A stretch of 64,000 nucleotides of DNA from Portunus trituberculatus (taxonomy: Eukaryota; Arthropoda; Malacostraca; Decapoda; Portunidae), in NCBI RefSeq assembly GCF_017591435.1, contig NC_059258.1, forward strand, positions 3,342,571 through 3,406,570, read 5' to 3'. Below the pieces are notes generated by a model that was not told the origin of the DNA, did not search any database, and saw only the letters and a list, made by a program, of their open reading frames with translations. A program made the translations under genes and the position numbers. Below, in pieces: positions 12,773 through 26,500 of the stretch (the first letter of the stretch is position 1; each line of letters begins with the position of its first letter).

Positions 12773-14722
12773 AGTAGTAACATTTCTATCAATTCGCACT
12801 GCAGAAGTCAACACTCCTACACTCTCCCTACTCTATAAAAGTCTTTAGTCACCTAGCACACTACTGAAAGGCCAGAGTTTCCACCACAGTCACCACTATC
12901 ACCACAATCACCACCACAGGAGATCACCACACTCACTGCTCAGTCACACCACACGCTGCACCATCAGGCACCATATTCATAACAAACACATCACCATCAT
13001 CATTTTCAGTCTGTCATTCCACTCCAGGCAAAGGTAAGGTAAGGTAAGGTAAGGTTAGGTTAGGTTAGGTTAGGTTAGGTTAGGTTAGGTTAGGTTAAGG
13101 TATGGTAAGGTAAAGTTAGATTAGATTAGGTTAGGCTAGGTTAGGCTAGACTAGGCTGGGTTAGGTTAGTTAAGATTATATTCAGTTGTGTAAGGTTTTT
13201 AAAATATATAAGGTTAGATTAGGTATGGCAAGAATATATTTTGCTAGGGAAGGTTTTGTCAGGCATATGAATTAACTAGATTAGGTCAGGTCAGATTAGA
13301 TCAGGTTAGGTTAGGTAAGGTTAGGTTCAGTTTACATACCACCTCTGCCCCATTTCAGACTCACACCATGCCACAGCCACCACATTCACTACCACACACC
13401 ACACTGCAAGACCACACTACAATCTCCTGCTTTAGTATGCCTCCTAGCACTACACTCCCTCATGAACACAGCTCCTCACACTGGGCAAGTTAAGTACACA
13501 CTGAGAGGGAGGAATGGAAGCAAAGTTAAGAAATACAAGAAAGGAAAAGGAAGTGTAAATGACATAGCAAAAAGGAAAGATATGGAAATAAAGAAATGGA
13601 AAATTAGGCAGAAGGTGTATGTTACATGAAAGAATGAAAAGATATAGAAAAAAAGACAAATCTTGTTCTTTTCTTTCTTCCTGCATTTTCACTTTCATCT
13701 TATTCCTATATCATATCTACTTCCTTTCCTTTCTTTTTTATACTGTTCCTTTTGTGTTAACCCTATTTCCTTCCTGTCTATATTCCCTCCTCCCATTCCT
13801 CCCTCATCTTCATCTTTCCTTCTTTCTTCCCTTCCTTCACTCCCTCTCCTCCAATAATGCCACAAAATTCTCATGAGATTCTCAACACAAGCAGTAGAGA
13901 CTCAAATATACAAGTACATGATAAATAAGACACCTTTCGTAGCAGCACAAGAACATACACTAAGGTCAATTCTATATAATCTTGGCTTCACCCACAGTTA
14001 GTCCATTATTTTCTAAAGGTGCTAGCAGACTGAATGTTAATGATAAAAATAGATAATAGATATGTAGGCCGTTAATAAAATAAGTAAAATAAAAAGAGTA
14101 AGTAAATGTTCTCATGCTACTATTAAAGATGCCTCTGTTTCACCTTTGGATCTGTTATACCTCTCATTTCTTCAAGTAGCTACCCAGCACATCACTCTGT
14201 AACATAATTATATACTACAACTATTAAATCTTATGTAACAAGTATCAGAATCCCCAAACTCCCCAGAAACAAAACAATACGTATGCTAATTCTTTGTGTT
14301 TGCGAATCATGTTTGTTAACGCCTTGCTGCCTCACCACGACTGTCTTCAAACGCTAGAGACAGTTTCATCCTCAAGCTTTTTTCTAAGCTGACAGATCCT
14401 TACCAAAAGTACTTATAGAATCATGAAAAAAAAAAAAAAAACATTTCAAACTTGCCACTTGACATGTCTTTGTTGAATTATCACATCAAATCATAAATAA
14501 AACATAAAAAAACAATCTTGACAATCTTTTCAACTTCCACTGTAGCCTGGTAGAGGTAGTGGGTAAGACGGCAAAACGCTTCCAAACACGACTCAAAGTT
14601 CTTGGCAAAAAACAAACCTTCCTTCTGTGTTGAGGGAAGGAAGGACAAGGCTATGTAGTTACTGCAGTGTTACCTCCCCTAAAGGTTCCCCGTTCCACCC
14701 CATCCCTGCCAAGCCTTCCCTC

Positions 14723-14805
<83 letters not shown>

Positions 14806-17800
14806 GGGCAGGAAGGCTTGGCACATTCCTCCCAGCTGACTGACTTGCTTTGATTCTCAGGTCTCTGGTTTGGCATACACACCACACACCACACACCACA
14901 CACCACACCCACGCCTGCATCCACACGTCTCTTTTGATTGCCCCTCCTGCCACATGTCAGACTAGCCTCGGGTTAGTAGCAGACAAATGCCACGTCAGCG
15001 ATACTGGATACGAAGAAAGGCATAAGTGAGTGGTGATTTACAAACATTCCATCAACTCCCAATGTTAATGTTTGAAGACTATGTAATTAAACACGAGTCA
15101 ATGTTAAATTAGAAACGCTAGATTAGCTTTCAATGTTACATAATTTTCTTCTCTCCTAATCTATATTTATGAATGAGAATCTAGTGAAGTGTCTTGAACC
15201 TCTAACTGCCATGACCTCCTCCAGCCTATCCAAGTGTTGAGTGAAGGCTTGGTGTGATTCTGAAATACACCACCAAAGGCAAAACAAGTCAAAATCTCAA
15301 ACCTATTAATGCCTCAAATTAAATTTTTCTCTCAGTAAAATTATCATCTATTACTCAGATCACCAGTGCTATTAACAGTCAGAGGGCAAACATATTGAGT
15401 ATTGCATCAAGCACACTTCACAATGCACACTTCATTCTCTCTCTTACAATTGTTCTATTATTCATGTTATTTGTAAATCTTAACTCACCCATCCTTAAAT
15501 AACCTAAACAAAGATTTCAGTCAATAAAGGAAGATCAATATTTCCTTAACGTAGTAATTCCCTTAACTTTGTAACACAGATGTGACTTTCTAACCGTTGT
15601 GTGTGTGTTTGTGTGTTGGAAATTGATCCCCACACCAGCAAACTATCCTGCCCATTACTTACTATTAGTGGCAGACAAGACACACTCACTCATACACTCA
15701 CACTCACACACACAGACATACATACTACACTCACTCACACACAGATAATAATAAATGAATGAAATCTTTGTGCGAGTCAGCCTATGCAGCACACAGCCTT
15801 TAAGTCTCATATGGCTAAATATTTGCATAGCTCTAACATTCCACAGTGAAAGTTTGACTCCAGTGTTGCCGTCACTTGGTGAAGACAGACAGACACACAT
15901 CAGATACAGGGCCTGGCAAACACTGGCAAGCAGGGACACAGGCAATACAGGTGATGCAGCAACAGGCAAGGAGAAACACACTATTACCATGTATCTAATT
16001 CCAATCTATTCCAAAGCATAATGGAAACTAGGGATCTGCAGGGTGTACAGCCATATCATGTCATCACCGCAGACTGAATACTGGCAGGCCACTCAGGCTA
16101 AGTATACACCTTACTTGTTAACTAGGCCCTCGGTGAATATAAAAGGCTCTTGTAGATGTTGGTAGCCTTCACTTCCCTGTTAATACATTGGTCAGTATTC
16201 CACACCATGTCAGCCTGTGTTTCAGTATCCATCATGTCTCTCCTGTCCTGTTCCAATGTCCTGTGCTGCAGTGTGTGCCAGGCCCACTCGAGCCTCATCC
16301 CTCCCTCCCACCCTCCCTCTTCCCTGGACTCTAAACACTCACATGCCACCACTTGGAATGCCAACAAGAAGTCATGATAAAACATTCTTTATGAGATATA
16401 ATGCAAGATCTGGGAAATAAGAGGAACATTTCAGAAAATATACACCATTTTGTTTCCCATGGCAAGTATGTAGTATTTAGTAGAATGAAGTAAGCTAACT
16501 CTATGTTACTTCATAATGGCAATATAAACAGGCGACGCTACACCGTACTGCTAAAGCTACAGGAGAGTAATTCGTGTCAGGTTTCAACACAAACATCACG
16601 GCACAATTTAGGTGTTTCCCAGAGGTGGCCACCGCACACCCCCAGCGACGGCAGGACAAGTGCCACACACAGGCCCCTCACACGGTGCCACGGCCATGGC
16701 CACCCCCGGCAGTGCTTCCCTCTCACTGTCAGGTATCCATGGCACATTCCTCCTCTTCTGGCAACTCCAGTCTCTCCACTTTTGCCACTCCAAACTCCTG
16801 GCCCTCCTCCTCTTCCTCTTCTTCCTCCTCCTCCTCCGGCCTGAGCCCCTTGTCGGGTTTGTCGGCGGGGTCGGCCTGCTCCTCCTTGATGCCCTTGGAG
16901 TCCAGGTACTGCTGCACACTGGTGTAGCCCATCTTGCCTAGCCGCTGCACGATCTGCCCCACCGCCTGCTGCCCGAAGGCCTTGCGACACAGCGAGCAGT
17001 TGCATATTCCCCTGCACACCGGACAGCACCAGTCTGGGTCCAACAGGGCCTTCCTGGCGTCCTCGCCATACCTGGTGCGTAGACATGGCCCGCAGAAGAA
17101 GCCACGCAGGCCGACGCACTTCCCAGACCGGCATATAGTCTTGGTGTCGGAGGTCTTCTGGCGGCACTGGTGGCAGGAGGTGCCGTTCTCCTGGTCGTGC
17201 GTCTTCTCCTTGGGTTTAGTGGCCACACGGTCCAGCATGTCTGTGGTGACCTCCTCAGGCTTGAGGATGTGCTCAATCTTGCGGCGGACGCACGGAGTAC
17301 TCTTGCGCTTCTTCCTGGGCCCATCAGGAGCCGGCTTGCTGCTGGACTTCCTGGCCTTGGCCTTGCCAGTCTTGGGGGTGACCTGCAGGTTCTCCTTGAT
17401 GCCCTCAGCCCCGCTCTGCTCCAGGAACCACTCCATCCAGGCCTTGGGGGACTTGGGGGCCTTAGCAGGCACACTCAGAGACTCTTTGTCCTTGTCCTTG
17501 TCCTTGTCCTTGGGTGGGCTGGACTTGACAGACGAGGGGACTTGGCCTTTTTCTTGGGTCGGTCCCTGTTGCCCTTGATGAGGCACTGGGCTAATATGGA
17601 CGAGGTAAGACTGCCCGCATCATCCTGAAAAATCGACAAGATGGATTTACTCACAGCGATCTCGGTCACATCACTCTTAAAGCTTACTATAAATTTCTTT
17701 CTTTCTTTTTTTGTTTGTTTGGCTGACTGCCCCCTCCCCCTCTCTCTCCAAGCACCAACAAGGACACAAGCGGGTAAAGCAAGACTGCTGGGCTGGGACT

Positions 17801-18302
17801 TTCTGTTTTACTTTCTTTTTTTTAATAATTTTCTTTTTTTTTTTTTTTTTTTTTTACTTTTTAAACGAAGTGCCATTCATTACTTTAGTGTGTCAGTCCC
17901 CGAGTGTACAAAATGTCAGACAGCAAACCCCAAAAACTGTGTTCGTAAATCCATCTTGCCTTTGCACAGTGACGTATGCCGCACTGGGACGGAAGAGTCA
18001 TTAACACAAGTACACAGGAAAGGAGCGGTGCCGGGTGAGACAGAATGGGAAGCTTGTAGGAAGTGAAGGAACAGGATTTTTTGGTTGGCATAAATAACAG
18101 ACACCCGATAAACTGCCAGGAAACAGTTTATCGGGTTGTTAAGCTCCTCCCTTCAGTAAGAGGTACACTGGAGTCAAACTGAACTTAATCCAATCATTCT
18201 TGTTTAGTCTAGACACATAGTAAACACAGGGAGGTTTAATTTAACATGCAAAGAGTTGATTCAGTGGCTGGTGTACAATAATTTTGACAGGGTGCAGGCT
18301 TG

Positions 18303-18384
<82 letters not shown>

Positions 18385-18651
18385 TATGTCAAACTAGATA
18401 TATAAACATGTTAATTTAAGCCTAATGAAACTTTGCATGGTACAATTAGATCAATAAACCATTTCACGGTATCTCTTATGTAATAGTGGGAGTGTAGAGA
18501 ATGGAACCTCAGCACACACACACACACACACACCTCTTAATCAGCAGGTAATATATAATGCTAACCTAACACTCTAAGAACCTACGAGGAGTGTAGTCAT
18601 ATTTAGTTCACTCAGGTTTGCATCCTCCCTATAGAGCACTTAATACTCTTC

Positions 18652-18718
<67 letters not shown>

Positions 18719-21700
18719 CCTTCAGGTACTATATACAAGTCTTCATCTGTTCCTGACAACAGAGAATATGTCAACCAGAGAGTATTGAGGTAGTAGTGGT
18801 TTATATGTCCTTCAGCACACACATGCACCAGATGGCTGACACTTACCTGAACACAACCTACACCTGGACACAACACATCACTGACTCAAGATAACATGCA
18901 ACCAACGCACAGTAAACAAGTAACCTACACCAGATATGTCACCCCCCCACAGATAACATGCACATAAAAGACAGCGTGTGGTGTGATATAAAAATTCAAT
19001 CACTAATTATCCCTTAAAAAGTAAATAAAATAAACACATGCATATAACTGGATAAGATGAACGTTAAAGACATTTTCAAAGATAACATGCACATAAAAGA
19101 ACACAAAGGAAGATAAACAGCAGCAGACTTGTTGAGATTAGAGGGCTGAAAATGAGGGTGACTATCAAATATACAGTGTGAAGAAAGGAAAAGGAAAGAC
19201 AATCAATAGGACAGCATAGACTAAGATAAAAAATAAATAATAGAAAAGCACAGGCAAAAAAATAAGATAATATAGATGAATGATAAGATGGTTTAGATGA
19301 ATAAAGAAATACAATAGGCAAAAATAGGAAAGCTTGGTGAATAATAACATATACATGAATATAAAGAGTTTAATGAGCCAGCCAACCCAATGACAGGAAA
19401 AAAAAAAATAAATAAATAAATAAATAAAAGAAGCAAACAAGGAATTTAGTGAGACAATGATCCCAGAAAAACTAAAAACACTCAAATTAACTAAAAATCA
19501 GCCCAGGAAGAGGAAAAAAGGGAATTAAAAGAAAAGAAAAAGAAAAAAGAAAAGAACAAATAATAGAGTTTAGTGAGACCATGAACCCAAAAACAGTAAA
19601 AATACACAAATAAACTAAAAAACAGAAGAAAATAAAGAGTTCAGTCAGCCCATCAACCAAGGAAGAAGAAAGAAAAAGGAAGAAAAAGGAAGAAAAAGAA
19701 AAGAAAAAAGAAAAAGAAAAAAGAAAAAGTTTAATGAGTGTGAACCAACCACCATACCAAACAAGATGCAGCACACATACACAACCACCACTCCTCCCCA
19801 CCACCACTAATACAAGAGACTACAAGAGACATGACACACTAACCTCGCGCATTTTTCTCCGCCTGTGTTCCTCAGCTAATGCCGCCACTCCACCATCATC
19901 CTCCACATACTGCTGAGGGCAAAACACAACATTAACACACCACCAAAGGGATCTAAGACTCGATTTAAACTGTGTGTGGTGCCTCGTCTTTGTGTGGTGT
20001 CCTAGTCTTTCTACTGCTGTCTCTAGCATGCATGTGTGGTGTTCAAATCTTTCTACTACTGAGGAGAACAATATCAACTCATTTACACACCACTCAAGGG
20101 AACCCACTCTATTTAAATCATGTGTGGTACCCTAGTCTTTCTACTGCTGGCTCTATCTTGCTTGTGTGGTGTTCAAATCTTTCTTCTACTGATGAGCAAG
20201 ACAATAATAACTCATTTACACACCACTCAAAGGAACGAAGAATATTTAAATAGTGTGTGGTATTCTAGTCATTCTACTGCTACCTCTATCTTGCCTGTGT
20301 GGTGTTCAAATCTTTCTACCACAGATGAGCAAGACAATAATAACTCATTTACACACCACTCAAGGGAACGAAGACTCTATTTAACATGTGTGTAGTATTC
20401 TACTCTTTCTACTGCTGCCTCTATCTTGCCTGTGTGGTGTTCAAATCTTTCCTCTACAGATGAGCTAGACATAATAATACCTCATTTACACACGACTCAA
20501 GGGAACGAAGACTCTATTTAATCTGTGTGTGGTGTTCTTATGCTTCTACTACTGCCTTTAGCTTGCTTGTGTGGTGTCCTAATATTTCTACAACTGATAA
20601 GGAGAATAATATTAACACACCACTTTCAGGAACATATTTTACACACCATCCAAGGGAACGAAGACTCTATTTAACATGTGTGTAGTATTCTACTCTTTCT
20701 ACTGCTGCCTCTATCTTGCCTGTGTGGTGTTCAAATCTTTCCTCTACAGATGCGCTAGACATAATAATACCTCATTTACACACGACTCAAGGGAACGAAG
20801 ACTCTAATCTGTGTGTGGTGTTCTTATGCTTCTACTACTGCCTTTAGCTTGCTTGTGTGGTGTCCTAATATTTCTACAACTGATAAGGAGAATAATATTA
20901 ACACACCACTTTCAGGAACATATTTTACACACCATCCAAGGGAACCAAGACTCTATTCAACCTGTGTGTGGTGTCAAGTCTTTCTACTGTTGCCTCTAGC
21001 TTATCTGTATGGTTTTTAATGTTTCTACTACTGATGAGCCAAAAACTAGGATGAATAATAGCTCTTATGGTCCTCACATCATATTTCAGGTAATGAGCAT
21101 TGAGCCTACTTATATGTCAGTCAATCCTTACTCCACACAAGGATTATTAGTCACACCTCATGCTGTTCCTGGAGGTGTTTTGAGACTACCCTCTTAAAAC
21201 CCCTCCTCTATCTACCTATATATTGATTCATCCTTACTCCACACAAGGAATATTAGTCACACCTCACTACAATCCAATTCTCAACTCAAACCAAGGACAA
21301 AACTTCACAAAAAGATGCAAAAAGATGTGAGTCTAAGATGCTGCTGGACACTGGAGCAAGAGAACAAGGACTAAATAAACGCACCATCCCAAAACTAGAA
21401 GGAAATAACAAAACTAAAAAATAACTACAAACATTGATCACGCCTCACTCTAATCCAATTCTCAACTCAAACCAAGGATAAAAGTTCACAAAAAGATACA
21501 AAAGATGTGTCAGAAGATGCTAATTGCACAGGAGTAAGAGAATAACGAATAAATAAATGCACCCATCCCAAAACTAGAAGAAAAACAACAAAACTAGAAA
21601 ATAACACAAGGAATATTAGTCCAATTCTCAACTCAAAACCAAGGATAAAACTTCACAAAAAGATACAAAAGATGTGTCAGAAGATGCTAATTGCACAGGA

Positions 21701-23530
21701 GTAAGAGAACAATAAATAAATAAATGCACCATCCTAAAACTAAAGAATGAAACAAAAGCAGTAGAATAAATAAATAATGAAAAAACCAAAGACCTTCCCT
21801 CAAAAAACTCACAAAAGCAACAATCCAAGGAACCACAAGAAAAAGGAAGACAAAGAAAGGAAACTTAGTGATGAATTCAAGACTATAGTAGGTCTCTCTC
21901 CCTTGACATCACAAACAGAATGAGTTGATTTGGCTGTGGGGAAGAGTGACGAGTGTGAGGGAAGACAACAGAGTGAAAACTAATATAAAACATGGTGGTG
22001 AAGGGACAAAAAGCAACAGTGAGTACAGAATTAAAGACTGCATCAGGAATGAGGAGGTTTAGCCAAAAAGAGAAAGAGAACTGGCTGAAAACTGGTGCAC
22101 AAAATTGAGGTGGGAAAGAGTAAATACAAGTGGTTCATTTGGCAAAAGTTGGAGGTCTTTACTTCACAATACACACACAACACACACACACACACCACAG
22201 TAAATTTCCACACTCACCAAAGTCTCACTGACCAAAACACTACAAAAACCAAAACAAGTGTGGCAGAAGTCAAAAGCTCACTGATTACAATGCTACAACA
22301 ACAAAAGCAGGAACAAGTGCACAACAAAGATTCAAGCCTCACTGATTACAACACTACAACAAGAACAAAAACAAGAACAAATGTGTTGGAAGTCAAATCC
22401 TCACTAATAACAACATACAAGGAAAACAAGAAAGAACAAAAGCTTCACTGATAACACAACACAAGAACAACAAAGAAAGACAAAGATCAAAGCTTCACTG
22501 ATTACAACACTAGAACAACAAGAACAAGAGTAGCAGAAGTCAAACCCTCACTAATTTAAACACCACAACAAATAACAAAACACTCCCTGATAACAACACA
22601 ACACAAGAACAACAAAGAAAGACAAAGATCAAAGCTTCAGTGATTACAACACTAGAACAACAAGAACAAGAGTAACAGAAATCAGTCCTCACTAATCAAA
22701 ACAACACAACACAGGAACAACAAAGACTAAAACCTCTGATTGCAACACTACAATAACAATAACAATAACAAGAGTACCAGAAGTCAAGTCCTCACTAGTC
22801 AAACACCTTCCCTGACAACACAACACAGCAACACCACAAAACAAAGCTTCACTCACAACACAATAAGAGTGGCAGACTAACCTGGGCTGCCACGAGGTTC
22901 TGGACAGGCGTGGAGACTCGGGAGGAGTGAGCGCTGGCCTCCCCATTGATGGAGTCTGGCCCACCTTCCCCTCCACCACCACCATCGCTGTTCTGGCCAC
23001 ACACCGACATGTGCTGGGGCCAGTGGGATTGCTGGAAGGTAGATGAGGGTGTTAGTGAAGCTGAAATGTGGTGGTGGTGAGTTGACTGGTGATTTAGTGG
23101 TGGTGAAGAAAGATGTTGGTGTTGGTGAGGCTGAGATGTGGTGGTGTCTGTTGAGTTTGTGTTGGTTAATTGACTGGTGACTTAGCTGTGGTAAAGGCTG
23201 AGATGTGGTGGTGTGTGCTAAATTTGAATTGGTGAATTAGCTGGTGTCTTAGTAGTGGTGGTTTGTGTTGATGGTTTGTGTTAATGGTGAACTGAGTGGT
23301 GGTGTGTCTGTGCTTCACAGGCATTTTCCCCTTTATTATGCATGACAAAAACTGTGACTAAAAAAGAAAGCCTGCTAAAGTACTGGTGCCCAAAAAAGAT
23401 CATGAGAGTTTGCCAAATGTATGAAATAAGCATCTTGGAACCTCCTTCTTATGAATTCAAGTCATAGGAAGGTGGAAATACAGAAGCAGACAGGAAGTTC
23501 TGCATCACTATCTGTGCAATGAAAGATAGG

Positions 23531-23565
<35 letters not shown>

Positions 23566-26500
23566 CTGGCATGGGTAATCACAGTAGGAGGTGTTCCAGC
23601 AGCAGAAGAATAGCGCTTCCTTCCCACAGTTGGCACACCACTGCTTCCGCTTGGTTTCCTCCACCGCCCGCTGCTTCTCCGCTTCCATCTGCCTCCGCAC
23701 CTCAGCCAGCCGCTCCATCATCTGCACTTCCATTTGCCGCCGCGCCTCCATCATCTGCGCCTCCATCTGCCGCTTCACCTCGTCCACCGCACGCTGCTTC
23801 TCCGCCTCCAGGTTTGCCCGCATCTCCACCAGCATGACATCAGCATTGTGCCGCACCTCCGCCACCTCCTGCTGGTGCCGCCAGTTGGTGCGCTCCAGCT
23901 CCAGCTGCAGCGCCGCCACACGGGCCTCAGGGGTGCCAGTCATCACTAGGCCACCAAGGATGTCCTCCAGTGTGGCACGCATCACTTCCGCCAACTTCTG
24001 TGAGTGTTTGTGCAGCTGTGCCGACAAGGGGCCAGCCTCAGGGGGAAGGTGCCGCGGTGGGGGGCCGCCAGGCATCCGTGCTGGAACCATCATGCCAGGA
24101 CCCCCCACGCCGCCCACCATTCTGATCCCTGATGTGGTCATGATGGGTCCCCGGCCACCCGCCATGTTGATGGAACCAGGTGGAGGTGGCCCAAACACCC
24201 CTCTGGACCCCACACTGCTGGAGGGGGGTGCCTGAGGGTGGGACAGAGGCGGGGGTGGGGGGAGGTTTGCCGCACTGGCCTGAGGGGAGTTGCTGGATGA
24301 GGAGGAGACTCGCGTGGGAGCTGCCTGCTGTGAGTGGGAGGAGGGTGAGCTCTGTGGGAGGTTGTGGCCCACTGACGGTGATGTGTTCCTGTGGGAGGAG
24401 GTGGTGGAGGAAGTGGCAGTGGTGGCATCGGGTGAGGAGGGGGCAGTGGTGGTTTTGGCCTTCTGCCGTTCATTGCCCCCGGACATGGGAATGATGGAGA
24501 TGGAGGGACTGAGTCTGGTGGTGTCAACTCCCGACGGCATTTTTACCTTCTCTTTCTCCCTCTCCCTCTCCTTCTCTCTGACTTTGTCTTTGTCTTTGTC
24601 CTTATCCTTGTCCTTGTCCTTGTCTCTCTCCACGGCCTTGGTAACACTGACGCTGCAGCCAAGGGACGAGATGTGCTGCTCCATGTTCTTGTTCTCCACC
24701 TCCTTCGTGGTCGGCGGGGACACATTCTTGCTACAGTTCTTGGCGGCGTCCTCTGCCGTGTTTCTCTTGTCCTCCTCGCTGTTTTCCTCCGCCCTGTGTG
24801 TCTCCTTCCGCGACAAGGTGATGCTGTCCCCGTTGGTCCTATCACCCAGACTCTTGCCGTCCAGCCTCGTTATTGCTATCGTCCCCATCGTCTTCATGAG
24901 CTGCACCGCATCCATTAGCGAGTTTCTGGCTGTCTCCTCTGCCTCTTCTCTCTCCTTCTCTCTGATGACACTCTCCCTACGCTCAAAATCTTCACTCGTG
25001 TCCATCTCCTCCTTTATCACTTGCTCCTCGGGCATCTCTTCTTCTTGTTGTTGTCTCACAGGCTCTTGTTCCATTTGCTCTTCTTCTTCTTCTTCTTCCT
25101 CTTCTCTAGTTAATTCCATTTCCTTCTTTATGTCTATCTCCATTTGGTCGCTGCTACTTGCATTGCCACTACTTTCACTGGTGTCCATCCTCCTCTCACT
25201 CCTCTCCTCAGTTTCCTTGTCCAATGTTTGTATTCTACTCTCCTCCTCACTCTCCCTTTCCACTACTGTCTTTTCTGTCGCCTCTTTCTCCCATTCTCTC
25301 CTTTCACTGTTATTTTCCTCTGTTTCCTGTTTGTCGTCACTTTTTTCTTTCCTCTTACTCTCACTTTCACTCTCACCGTCACTGGCACTTTCATTTTTTT
25401 CCTCGTCATCTTTGGGTATCACAGTTTTTTCCTTGAGTGGTTCTTCCTTCATTTCCTCATCATCGTCATTATCATCTTCATCATCATCGTCTGTGTCTTG
25501 ATTCTCCACTTCACTTTTTATTCTTTCTTCCTTTTCTACAGCTTTATTTTCACTTGTTTTCTCTTCCCTAACATCTTCATTTGTAGGTTTAAGTTTAGTG
25601 TTGTTTGTGACTTTTTCCTCATCTTTATCAGTGCTTATCCTTCTCTTTTCTTTCACTTCCTCTCTTTCAATTGATTTTTCTAAAGTATCACTAAATTTTT
25701 CCTCTACCTTCTTTTCATCTCTCACTTCATTAGTTTCCACAGTTTTGTTAGTGTTTTCCCTACTTGGTATTCTCTCAGACCTCATTCCATTTTCTCCACC
25801 AATGCAACTGTCCTCCGTTTTCTTTGCAATTACTGTTTTCTGAATGACCGTCTCCTCTAACCTAACATTAACATTATTTTCAATTTTCACAGCTACTTCT
25901 GTTTGTGAATCTTCATCAACCTCTTTCTTATCCTGGCTATCCTCCTCCTCCTCCTCATCTTCTTCCTCTTCATCCTCTTCCTCCTCCTCCTCCTCCTCCT
26001 CTTCTTCTTTGTTATCATCATTATCATCATCCTCCTCTTCTCCTTCTTCCTTGATGTCCTTCTTCATGGTTTCCTCTGTTTCATCTTCATTACCATCCTT
26101 GTCACTTGCTGGAGCTGCCATTTCTTCATCCTCTCCATCTGAGCTGCCACCACCACCACCACCATCACCACCTTCATTCTTACCCTCTCCTCCTGCCCCT
26201 TCCTCTGCCTCCTCCTCACTTCCTGGTTCATTCTTCACAGCAGGGGACTTACCATTCACTAAGGAGGAACTCTCATCTTCCTGGTGACACTCTTCCTCCT
26301 CCTCCTCCTCCTCCTCCTCTTCCTCCTCCTCATCCTCATCCATATCTGAGTTGTCGGCAGAGGATTTCTGGCCCGGGTACTTGCCACAGTCCTCCATCTC
26401 CTCATCCTCCTGCTCCTCTGCCTTGTCTGTTGGTCTGAGAGAGACAGCGCTGAGGTTGACATTCTCCTCCTCTGAGTACGGCACTTCTTTGTCTTTGCTC

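Noticed and set aside
16934..17578. 214-aa plus-strand ORF opposite the CDCA7-like gene
   Set aside because: Antisense shadow; the minus strand carries the conserved zinc finger.
19820..20107. 95-aa ORF containing the 69-nt exon
   Set aside because: The upstream part is satellite-like repeat before a clear acceptor; only 19844-19912 is likely exonic.
24290..25501. 403-aa plus-strand ORF, Ser/Leu-rich
   Set aside because: It is the antisense of the acidic ZMYND8 exon; GAG/GAA codons read backwards give Leu/Ser/Phe. No family resemblance.
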